Positions 32,427-40,010 of a stretch of DNA of 64,000 nucleotides are shown here, piece after piece. Positions within the stretch are counted from its first letter, which is position 1. Each line of letters starts with the position of its first letter. The DNA is from Planktothrix paucivesiculata PCC 9631 (lineage in GTDB: Bacteria; Cyanobacteriota; Cyanobacteriia; Cyanobacteriales; Microcoleaceae): NCBI RefSeq assembly GCF_900009265.2, contig NZ_LR735016.1:111355-175354 (forward strand). The letters are read 5' to 3'. The notes under the pieces are model-generated. The model did not search any database. It was not told the origin of the DNA and saw only the letters and a program-made list of their open reading frames with translations. A program made the position numbers and the translations under genes.

Positions 32427-32454
32427 TTCGTAATTCGTAATTCGTAATTCGTAA
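32427..32454. repeat. Four TTCGTAA heptamers abutting the thioredoxin stop codon
   Basis: Four perfect TTCGTAA units (inverse of TTACGAA) end at the base before the stop codon of the next gene on the minus strand. GGGAATA units occur nearby at about 32360-32375. Confidence 0.85.
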
Positions 32455-32697
32455 TTACTTTTGCAATAAAGGCTTAATTTGATCGGAAGAAATTACCTTA
32501 CCTTGACTGACAACTTTGCCATTAATTGCCAGGGCGGGTGTAGACATAACATGATGTTTGGCAATTTCAATCGGATCGGTAATGTGTAATAATTCGGCTT
32601 CAAGATTGAGAGTTGCGATCGCTTCTTTGGCATTGGCTTCTAGTTGCTGACATTTTTTGCAACCGGTTCCGAGTATTTCAACTTTAATTGTGTTCAT
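32455..32697 (-). CDS. Thioredoxin-like redox-active disulfide protein
   Basis: The 80-residue protein is a minimal thioredoxin_3 fold with the CxxC site GTGCKKCQQLE at residues 10-20 and the cis-Pro loop STPALAINGKVV. Such small disulfide proteins pair with DUF318 permeases, and one lies directly downstream. It probably acts in the cytoplasm as the redox or metal partner of the permease. Complete. Confidence 0.85.
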   Translation of the reverse strand: MNTIKVEILGTGCKKCQQLEANAKEAIATLNLEAELLHITDPIEIAKHHVMSTPALAINGKVVSQGKVISSDQIKPLLQK

Positions 32698-32790
32698 GGC
32701 TGAATTTAGGGTTAAATTTTATAGGATAATTGATCCTGACTGGGTAGGGAATGAAAATAGAAGTTTTAGATTATTTTCACCCAATTAATA

Positions 32791-33222
32791 TTAGTTTTGG
32801 CGATTAGCAAAATGTTGATGAGCAAAAGCCTCAATTGGACAGTTAGGCTTATGCTGAATACCCAAAGCATCCCGGCGTTCAAGATACTGTTTTTCTGTCC
32901 ATTTTTCCTGATCAGCCAGCATTAATAACGACATCACCGCCGCCCTGACTCCCGATGCACAACGGACATAAATCGGTTTTTGAGCCGCGTCAATGGTGTC
33001 GCAAAAGGTTTGCAGAGTGCCCTGATTCAGATTCATAGGCGAAACTGGTACACTTGCGTATTTTAACCCCTGAACTTCGATATCAACGGCATTAAGTTGA
33101 TTTCCTTCTGCTGTCGGGCAAAGATCGATCAGGCTTTGATAGCCCTGTTTGTGTATATTATTGATTTCTGTCAAATCCGTAATACTACCGATAGCCAGAG
33201 AGTCGTTAATCACTGCAAACAT
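32791..33222 (-). CDS. DSP-PTPase / Blh-type phosphatase
   Basis: The 143-residue protein has a dual-specificity phosphatase-like fold with the P-loop CASGVRAA (Cys then five residues then Arg), as in the Blh proteins that accompany sulfide or detoxification genes. The start at 33222 is chosen since GGGAG lies nine bases upstream and the longer frame (to 33294) would run through the MerR promoter, upstream of the transcription start. First gene of the MerR-controlled group. Substrate unknown. Confidence 0.75.
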   Translation of the reverse strand: MFAVINDSLAIGSITDLTEINNIHKQGYQSLIDLCPTAEGNQLNAVDIEVQGLKYASVPVSPMNLNQGTLQTFCDTIDAAQKPIYVRCASGVRAAVMSLLMLADQEKWTEKQYLERRDALGIQHKPNCPIEAFAHQHFANRQN

Positions 33223-33262
33223 TTGTTTTCTCCCAAAAATAGGCCCAGTCATCACACAAATC

Positions 33263-33294
33263 ATCATAGAGCCTATACTTTGGTATAAGGTCAA
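33263..33294 (-). promoter_or_regulatory. MerR-type promoter with 20-bp spacer
   Basis: On the minus strand TTGACC (33289-33294) and TATGAT (33263-33268) lie 20 bp apart, the over-long spacing that MerR regulators correct. The spacer holds the imperfect dyad CCTTATAC...GTATAGG. It lies just behind the merR-like gene, so that protein is the likely regulator. Confidence 0.8.
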
Positions 33295-33333
33295 GGGGAT
33301 TAAACAAATTTTTTTAGGGCTTGGGGTGTTTTC

Positions 33334-33756
33334 TCAACCTTGATCAGCAGATTGATCACTATTTTCCTCTAAGACAACACACTGTTTTTCTGGATGATTG
33401 AGATCAAGATTACGGTCACAGCGAGCAACTAAAGGTAGAAGTTCCTCTCGCAAAGCCTGTAATTGACGGATATTTTCCTCAATTGCCTTTAGTTTATTGA
33501 GTAGGCGATTTTGAACTTCCGAGCAGGTGAGGAGTTGTCCATCTTTCAAGGCCAAAATTTCTTTGATTTCTTCCAGACTCAGGCCCAAGGATTTAGCCCG
33601 AACAATAAACGCCAGTCTTTCTAAATCCTGTTGACTGAACAGCCGATAACCCGCTTCTGTTCTTGACGGTGGAGGAATCAGGCCAATGCGTTCATAAAAA
33701 TAAACAGTTTGGGGATTTAGTCCTAAACTACGGGAAACCGCGCCGATTTGGAACAT
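33334..33756 (-). CDS. MerR-family metal- or redox-responsive regulator
   Basis: The 140-residue protein has the N-terminal winged-helix (IGAVSRSLGLNPQTVYFYERIGLI), the dimerisation coiled coil (about 85-115), and three cysteines: one in LLTCSEV near residue 78 and two in the C-terminal loop (VARCDRNLDLNHPEKQCV). That cysteine pattern is like MerR/ZntR/PbrR, although the loop between the last two Cys has 12 residues, against eight in MerR. It probably controls the phosphatase-thioredoxin-permease genes through the promoter at 33263-33294. Inducer unknown. Confidence 0.85.
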   Translation of the reverse strand: MFQIGAVSRSLGLNPQTVYFYERIGLIPPPSRTEAGYRLFSQQDLERLAFIVRAKSLGLSLEEIKEILALKDGQLLTCSEVQNRLLNKLKAIEENIRQLQALREELLPLVARCDRNLDLNHPEKQCVVLEENSDQSADQG

Positions 33757-33890
33757 TGATTTAGTGATTGTGGGTTAAACTCTGTAAAGCAATACAACTA
33801 AATTGGTATTTTATTGGGTGTAAGTTCAACTTTTCCATTAACATTGAGATGTCTATTTAATATTCTGGCTCAACCTTCTGCTGAATATGC

Positions 33891-34589
33891 GTGGTTATGG
33901 CATCTGTAAAAATTCTCGTAGTTGATGATGATCCGGCAATACGGAATCTAATCAGTCGCTATCTTAGCCAACAAGACTATCAAGTCGAAACGGCGAGTGA
34001 CGGCCATTCCGCATTGGAAAGGTTTGAACAGTTCAATCCTGACTTAGTGGTATTGGATCTAAATTTGCCGGATACAACAGGTTTAGCATTGTGTAAGGAA
34101 ATGCAAAGTCGAACCAGCGTGTTTATTCTAATGCTAACCAGTGAAAAAGATCCCAAACTCGGGTTAAAGGAGGGAGCCGATGACTTTGTGACCAAACCCT
34201 TTGATTTAGAAGAATTAAACCTGAGAATCAAAGCAATTTTAAAGCGTCAACGAAATCCGGTAGATACACAACCCAAAAATTTAGTTTATGGGGATTTAAC
34301 TATTGATCCCAATCGTCGTGAAGTTTATATTCAGGGTGAATTAATCGGACTAAGTGCGTTAGAATTTAACCTGCTCTATTGTTTGGCTCGTAAACCGGGG
34401 CGAGCCTGGCGACGCTCAGAATTATTGCAGGAAGTGTGGGATTATGAGTACGAGGGAGAGCAGCGCGTCGTTGATGTTCATATTGGTCAGATTCGCAAAA
34501 AAATCGAACCGGATGCGGATCAGCCTTCCTATATTAAAACAATTCGGGGTGTGGGATATATGTTTGATCGGCGCACAGGTGAACGTTAA
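33891..34589 (+). CDS. OmpR-family response regulator, copy 1
   Basis: The protein has 230-232 residues, a receiver (acidic pair DDDP near residue 12, phospho-Asp near 54-56 in VLDLNLPD, Lys in KPFD) and a winged-helix DNA-binding domain (AWRRSELLQEVWDYEY...VDVHIGQIRKKIE). The GTG at 33891 and ATG at 33897 are both possible starts. It is a close paralogue of the next gene, with long identical stretches such as EGADDFVTKPFDLEEL. Kinase encoded downstream at 35444. Confidence 0.9.
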   Translation: MVMASVKILVVDDDPAIRNLISRYLSQQDYQVETASDGHSALERFEQFNPDLVVLDLNLPDTTGLALCKEMQSRTSVFILMLTSEKDPKLGLKEGADDFVTKPFDLEELNLRIKAILKRQRNPVDTQPKNLVYGDLTIDPNRREVYIQGELIGLSALEFNLLYCLARKPGRAWRRSELLQEVWDYEYEGEQRVVDVHIGQIRKKIEPDADQPSYIKTIRGVGYMFDRRTGER

Positions 34590-34672
34590 TTGTAATGGGT
34601 AATTAATTTTCCTATATTTTTAAGCGTTCATGCCCGATTATCAATCGTTAAATTCTCACGGGCTTTGTACTC

Positions 34673-35353
34673 ATGACCTCAGCAAAGATTCTTGTCGTTG
34701 ATGATGATCCAGCAATCCGAAATTTAATTAGTCGCTATTTGAGGCAAGAGAATTATCAAATAGAAGTAGCGGCCGACGGTGAGACGGCGTTGAAAGTTTT
34801 TGAACAGTTCAACCCCGATTTAGTTATTTTAGATCTGAATTTACCGGATACAACAGGTTTAGCATTGTGTCGAGAAATGCAAATTCAAACTCACGTTCTC
34901 ATTCTGATGCTCACCAGTGAACAAGATCCCAAACTCGGTTTAAAAGAAGGAGCCGATGATTTTGTAACTAAACCTTTTGATTTAGAGGAGTTAAGTCTGC
35001 GGATTAAGGCTATTTTAAAACGCCGCATATCCATGTCTAATTCAGACCATCAGAATTTAATCTATCGAGATTTAATTATTGATCCGAATCGGCGAGAAGT
35101 TTATCTCAAAGGAGAATTAGTAATTTTAAGTGCGTTAGAATTTAATCTGCTTTATTGTTTGGCGAGTAAACCAGGTCGAGCCTGGAAACGTGCAGAACTT
35201 TTAGAAAAAGTTTGGGGTTTTCCAGACGATAGTAGCGAAGGTGGGCGGGTGATTGATGTTCATATTGGTCAGATTCGCAAAAAAATTGAACCTGACCCCA
35301 AAAATCCCTCTTTTATTCAAACGGTTAGAAGTGTTGGCTATCGTTTCGATTAA
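34673..35353 (+). CDS. OmpR-family response regulator, copy 2
   Basis: The 226-residue paralogue of the upstream gene has the same receiver motifs and a winged helix with a short insertion (GFPDDSSEGGRVIDVH). The pair is a tandem duplication; DNA similarity is also visible, so it is not ancient. It lies 90 bp upstream of a hybrid-free histidine kinase, which likely phosphorylates one or both. Confidence 0.9.
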   Translation: MTSAKILVVDDDPAIRNLISRYLRQENYQIEVAADGETALKVFEQFNPDLVILDLNLPDTTGLALCREMQIQTHVLILMLTSEQDPKLGLKEGADDFVTKPFDLEELSLRIKAILKRRISMSNSDHQNLIYRDLIIDPNRREVYLKGELVILSALEFNLLYCLASKPGRAWKRAELLEKVWGFPDDSSEGGRVIDVHIGQIRKKIEPDPKNPSFIQTVRSVGYRFD

Positions 35354-35443
35354 TAGACAATATTATCAGTATAATATTTGTGGTTTATTCCCTACTCCGG
35401 TCTACCTGCTATCTAAGTCCCGTCTTCCGTCCCATGTTCTACT

Positions 35444-37423
35444 ATGCCTAAGCTGGGTCAATCGTCATTCCGCCGGATTCTACTGTCGCAGATTTTACTG
35501 CTCAGTCTTCCCGTGCTGCTTGTAGGAGAATATATTACCTATAGAAAAGCACGTTCTGGTTTACTCGAAACGGCTCGGTTAAATTTAACAGAAAGTGCGA
35601 GTAAAAAGGCACAAACTATTAATCAATGGATTGATTTTAATAGGTCAAATTTGACGATTGTAACTAACAATATTATTCTACCACCCGCCAAACCTCAACA
35701 GTATTCGACTCTACTTTCCGAACTTCAAGGCCAGTTTTCTCCCTCTGTCAGTTGTCTTCAATTGACTAATCTACAAACGGAAAAACTTGTCACCAGCACC
35801 TGTGGCAAACAACCTATCTACTCGATTCCTAAAAACTTTTGGCCAGCAAAAAAGAATAAAACCCCTGAAGTTTATATTAATTATTTAGTTCCTAGCGCCG
35901 ATCAAAAAAGTTTAGAATGGCGAAACCAACTTAAATTGGTATTCAACGCTCCAATTTATGTTAAGGAAAAAAATGAAAATAAATTAAAATATGTGTTAAG
36001 TCTGCAATCCACTTTATATTTAGAAGCCAAGGAGCGTCCTAAATCCTTAACCGGATTTACGGTAATTATTGATCAAGGAGGAACCTTTATTAGTCATCCT
36101 AACTTGACTAAATTAGGCCGCAATATTCAGGAACAAGCTGATGCCAACCGACTTATGAAATTATTGTCGAATGCGCTAGAGAAAGACAAAAATTCTTTTA
36201 TTCATTTATTTTCTTTTGACCCTGCCGGGAAAGAACTTTTAGCCGGATATGATGCAATTCCTAGCCCACTGACTTCGGAAAAAAATAATCAATGGGTGGT
36301 TTTAGCTGTTGTTGATTTACAGCAAGCTCTATCAGGATTAAAAGATATTAAATCCTTGTTGATTGCGGTGATTTTATCTTTAGTAATTGCTAGTATTATT
36401 GCTGCGATTTATGTATCCAGAGATTTAGCAATTCCGTTAGAAAAGTTGAGAGATTATGCAATCAAAGCGAAGAATTTAGACAGTCCGGGTAGTGTTCCTA
36501 ATAATCTCAAAATTAGAGAATTTAATCAGTTAGCTGAAGCTCTGAATACTATGGTATCAAGTCTTAGAGCTAGAGCGCAAGCCTTAGAATATGCGTCCAA
36601 AGAAGCCCAAGTTGCTAATCAATTAAAAAATGAGTTTCTGCGAGTTGTTTCCCATGAATTAAGAACTCCTTTAAATGGTATTATTAATTCAATTAGTCTG
36701 ATTCAAGATGGTTTATGTGATAGCAAAGCAGAGGAGGAAGAATATCTCAAAATCGCCTCGGATTCCAGCCAACATCTATTAAATTTAGTTGATGATATTT
36801 TAGATATTGCTTTAATTGAAGAAGGCAAGTTATCGGTGATGCTTGAACCAACGGATTTAATGCAAATCCTCAAAGATGCGATAAATTTACAAATGTTGGA
36901 TATTCAGAAAAAAAACTTGACCATCGACTTACCAACCCTCGATAAACCGATTATTGTTCAGGCTGATCCTGATAAGTTAAAGCAAGTTTTTATTAATATT
37001 CTCAATAATTCTGTCAAGTTTACCAAGTCGGGAGGAATCACCATTTCAACTCGGATTGAATTTGCTACAAATTCTCTGAAAGAAATGCAGAATAATACCC
37101 GCTCAAAATCCAGTTCCGTCCGATATCAAGTTGTGGTCACGATTGCCGATACTGGAATTGGTGTGGCCCTAGGACACCAGCAAAAAATCTTTGAACCCTT
37201 TGCCATGGCCGATGGTTCCACCACAAGAGAATTCGGGGGAATTGGATTGGGTTTAGCCATTTCTCGCAGTTTAATGCAAATGATGGGGGGTTGTATTACC
37301 CTGGATAGTCCAGGTTTAGATCTCGGAACCAGTGTGATGATTAGCATTCCCCTCTCGGACACAAATGTTAAATCCCCTTCAACTCAACGCTCTGTTTCTT
37401 CCCATCCCGTGATCGCTGAATAG
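35444..37423 (+). CDS. Membrane sensor histidine kinase with extracytoplasmic Cache-like domain
   Basis: The 659-residue protein has a first membrane helix (about 10-30), a periplasmic double-Cache-like domain (about 40-300), a second helix (about 303-326), a HAMP domain, HisKA with His about 404 in VVSHELRTPLNG, and HATPase motifs (NNSVKFTKSG, DTGIGV, GIGLGLAISR). It is expected to sense an external ligand and phosphorylate the tandem response regulators upstream. All motifs are intact. Confidence 0.9.
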   Translation: MPKLGQSSFRRILLSQILLLSLPVLLVGEYITYRKARSGLLETARLNLTESASKKAQTINQWIDFNRSNLTIVTNNIILPPAKPQQYSTLLSELQGQFSPSVSCLQLTNLQTEKLVTSTCGKQPIYSIPKNFWPAKKNKTPEVYINYLVPSADQKSLEWRNQLKLVFNAPIYVKEKNENKLKYVLSLQSTLYLEAKERPKSLTGFTVIIDQGGTFISHPNLTKLGRNIQEQADANRLMKLLSNALEKDKNSFIHLFSFDPAGKELLAGYDAIPSPLTSEKNNQWVVLAVVDLQQALSGLKDIKSLLIAVILSLVIASIIAAIYVSRDLAIPLEKLRDYAIKAKNLDSPGSVPNNLKIREFNQLAEALNTMVSSLRARAQALEYASKEAQVANQLKNEFLRVVSHELRTPLNGIINSISLIQDGLCDSKAEEEEYLKIASDSSQHLLNLVDDILDIALIEEGKLSVMLEPTDLMQILKDAINLQMLDIQKKNLTIDLPTLDKPIIVQADPDKLKQVFINILNNSVKFTKSGGITISTRIEFATNSLKEMQNNTRSKSSSVRYQVVVTIADTGIGVALGHQQKIFEPFAMADGSTTREFGGIGLGLAISRSLMQMMGGCITLDSPGLDLGTSVMISIPLSDTNVKSPSTQRSVSSHPVIAE

Positions 37424-37426
37424 GAT

Positions 37427-38440
37427 TTAAAACGGCGATAAATTTATAGGTTGTCCCCCCTGTTTTAAAGATTCACTTAACCCGCACAAAATATTAACTA
37501 ATTCCGCCCCCACCCAACCCGAAGAAATCGGGGAAGGTTGATGATTTTGGATACAATTCAGAAAATGATCACAAACTTGGGCTAGGGGTTCCCGGGGTTC
37601 AATCTCAATCACTTCTTGATTTAATCCGGTGGCTTTCCAAGTATTATCAATAACATTAAAATAACCATTTTGAATTGTTAGAGGAGATTCTGATTGTAGT
37701 TCATCAAAAATTAAGGTTCCTTGACTTCCTACCACCGCTAAACGCCGTTGTTTGTCGGGATTTAACCAACATAAATGTAGAAAGGCTTCAAACCCACTGG
37801 CATAGGTTAAATTAGCAATGACTAAATCCGATAATCCCGATTTAGGTTGTAACCAAACCGTTCCCGTGGCTTTCACTTGAATCGGTTTTTCCCCTAACCA
37901 ACTATTAAGAATAACAATATCATGAATCGCTAAATCCCATAAGGCATCCACATCTTGCCGCACGGGTTCTAAATGGGTTCGGGTGGCGTAACCATATCTT
38001 AATTCCCCTAATTTTCCCGATTCAATTACGGTTTTTCCCCGTTCTACCGCCGGGTGAAATAAATAGGTATGATCAACAAAAAGTTGTAGCTGTTTTTGTT
38101 GTGCAAGTTCGCATAATTCCAAGGATTCAGTCACACTCAGTGTTAACGGTTTTTCGGTAAAAACATGACAACCCTGGGCTAAGGCGGCGGAAATTAAAGG
38201 AAAATGTGTGGTTGCAGGAGTGGCGATCGCAACTGCATCTAAATTCGGTAAATTCCAAATTGTTGAACCATCGGTTGCTAAAATAATATCGTCGGCAAGT
38301 TGAAACCTTTCTTTCACCGCTTGTAAACGGTCAGAATTGGGATCGGCGATCGCCACAACCCTAGAATTAGGATGTTGATGGAAGTTACGAATTAAATGAA
38401 CTCCCCAACGACCAGCACCAAAAATAGCAATATTAATCAT
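37427..38440 (-). CDS. Gfo/Idh/MocA-family oxidoreductase
   Basis: The 338-residue NAD(P)-dependent sugar-type dehydrogenase has the Rossmann motif IAIFGAGRWGVHL, the family motif EKPLTLS with the EKP lysine, and DLAIHDIVILNSWLG with the catalytic-region His. I use the start at 38440; an open frame extends to 38590 but translates heptamer repeats. The substrate could be a nucleotide sugar or inositol-like compound; context does not decide. Confidence 0.85.
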   Translation of the reverse strand: MINIAIFGAGRWGVHLIRNFHQHPNSRVVAIADPNSDRLQAVKERFQLADDIILATDGSTIWNLPNLDAVAIATPATTHFPLISAALAQGCHVFTEKPLTLSVTESLELCELAQQKQLQLFVDHTYLFHPAVERGKTVIESGKLGELRYGYATRTHLEPVRQDVDALWDLAIHDIVILNSWLGEKPIQVKATGTVWLQPKSGLSDLVIANLTYASGFEAFLHLCWLNPDKQRRLAVVGSQGTLIFDELQSESPLTIQNGYFNVIDNTWKATGLNQEVIEIEPREPLAQVCDHFLNCIQNHQPSPISSGWVGAELVNILCGLSESLKQGGQPINLSPF

Positions 38441-38560
38441 AGGAATAGGGAACAGGGAACAGGCAACAGGCAACAGGGAATGGGGAATGGGGAATGGGGA
38501 ATGGGGAATGGGTAATACTTCGACTTCGCTCAGTAACAGGGGAATGGGGAATGGGGATTT
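38441..38560. repeat. GGGAATG-type repeats with inverted GC module
   Basis: GGGAATG and GGCAACA heptamers surround the module ACTTCGACTTCGCTCAGTAA at about 38515-38534, which is the reverse complement of the one at about 5846-5865. Confidence 0.8.
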
Positions 38561-38677
38561 ATTCTTCCATCGTATTAATAATACCAACAATTATTCTAGT
38601 TTCCGATGGTAATTCATTTTTAAAGGATTCTATATCAGATCAATTGCTGATTGTTTATTTGGTGATTTTTCCTGTTT

Positions 38678-39412
38678 TTATCGCTTAATCTCGGCAGGTT
38701 TTTGAGTTTCTACTACAGAAAGAAAAGCCACTTCCGCCGCCGCCTGTTCCGCCGCTTTAATTGAACGTCCCGTACCCTCCCCCAGTTGACGACCTTGTAA
38801 CCAAACCACCGCAGTAAAACGCCCCTCATCATTATGAATTTGGCGATTTTGTTGGACTTTATATTCAGGTAAAACTTTATAGTGGCTTTGTGTCCATTCC
38901 TGTAGGGCAGCTTTATAATTATTTCGGGCTGGATCACGAATAATTTTGGCAGCGCGATCGCGAAAATGGGAATCTAACCAAGGACGAATTAAGTTTAAAT
39001 TTTGACTACTGAGATATAAACAGGCCAAGACCGCTTCAAAACAGTCCGCTAGACGGGATTCTTCCCCGGCTTTGTCCCGAATCGCACTCCCGGCGGCGAG
39101 TAAAAATTTACCAAATCCGTACTGATCCGCAATTTCTGCTAAAGTGCGATCGCTCACTAAAATAGAACGAATCGCCGCAAATTCCCCCACCGGACAGTCA
39201 GGATAAACCTCATAAAGTAACTCAGAAGCGGCTAATCTCACCACCGAATCCCCGACAAACTCCAATTGTTCATAATTCGCCTCAGCCGAGAGAGTCGGAT
39301 GAGTTAGGGCTAAGTCTAATAAATCCCATCGAATCGGCAGATGGTCGGGGAGTCCCAAACGTTGAATCAGCTTTTGTAACTGGCGTTTTCGATTTGGATA
39401 ACCAATAGTCAT
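38678..39412 (-). CDS. rnc: Ribonuclease III
   Basis: The 244-residue enzyme cuts double-stranded RNA. The catalytic signature YEQLEFVGDSVVRLAASELLY and the second metal site (DCFEAVLACLYL) are intact, followed by a double-stranded RNA-binding domain (NYKAALQEWTQ...AEQAAAEVAF). It sits about 50 bp downstream of rnpB on the same strand, so two RNA-processing genes are neighbours. Confidence 0.95.
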   Translation of the reverse strand: MTIGYPNRKRQLQKLIQRLGLPDHLPIRWDLLDLALTHPTLSAEANYEQLEFVGDSVVRLAASELLYEVYPDCPVGEFAAIRSILVSDRTLAEIADQYGFGKFLLAAGSAIRDKAGEESRLADCFEAVLACLYLSSQNLNLIRPWLDSHFRDRAAKIIRDPARNNYKAALQEWTQSHYKVLPEYKVQQNRQIHNDEGRFTAVVWLQGRQLGEGTGRSIKAAEQAAAEVAFLSVVETQKPAEIKR

Positions 39413-39461
39413 AGATTTGGGTTTTCACTCTTAAGATGAGCCTAGGCTCTAATAATTAGGG

Positions 39462-39842
39462 AGAGAAAGAGTCAGACATAAGCCGGGTTCTGTTATTCTG
39501 GCTAGAATTAGCACAGAACGGCGATTATCTATCTGGGATGCCTGTTACCAGACACCTCTAGCGGTACCACTATTCAACGAAACGGGGAAAAGACCAACCC
39601 TAGTTCCTCCGACCTTGCTCCCAACCGGGGTTTACCGAGCCAACGCCTCACGACGTTGCTGGTGCGCTCTTACCACACCTTTGCACCCTTACCCGAAGGC
39701 GGTATTTTTCTGTGGCACTATCCTCACGATCGCTCGCACTGGGCGTTACCCAGCAAGTTTGGTCTTTCGGGAGCCCGGACTTTCCTCAGACTCATCGAGT
39801 CCGTAATCGCCTACGCTCACTCTTTACCCTCCTTTCCCATAC
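39462..39842 (-). ncRNA. rnpB: RNase P RNA
   Basis: On the minus strand the sequence contains the universal core of bacterial type A RNase P RNA: GAGGAAAGTCCGGGCTCC near the 5' end, GCTGGGTAACGCCCAG for a stem, GTGCCACAGAAA in the middle, and AACCCGGCTTATG at the 3' end. Length is about 380 bases as in cyanobacteria. The catalytic RNA trims the 5' leader of tRNAs. Ends are placed to within about 10 bases. An extended -10 (TATAAC at 39856-39861) lies just upstream. Confidence 0.92.
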
Positions 39843-39855
39843 TACTGCAAAATCA

Positions 39856-39861
39856 GTTATA
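39856..39861 (-). promoter_or_regulatory. rnpB -10 element
   Basis: On the minus strand TTGCTATAAC has a TG extended -10 with TATAAC about 14 bases before the proposed RNA 5' end; no clear -35 is seen. Confidence 0.4.
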
Positions 39862-40010
39862 GCAATCCCTAATCCTTAGACCAGATGCGACATGGGGTTT
39901 CTGGACTCAGTTAGGGGTAATCTAAAGTTATAATTAATTAGAAAAGTCCTGATTTTATTTATTTCACTGATGACTGAATGCGGATACTTGTTTACTGATC
40001 ACTGATTATT

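Noticed and set aside
33223-33294. Longer start for the phosphatase gene
   Set aside because: It would place the start codon inside the -35 element of the MerR-type promoter; the inner start has a good ribosome site.
38441-38590. N-terminal extension of the Gfo/Idh oxidoreductase
   Set aside because: The extra 50 residues come from repeat DNA and precede an exact Rossmann-fold start.
39615-39862. Two plus-strand open frames
   Set aside because: They are antisense to the RNase P RNA and have no protein-like features.
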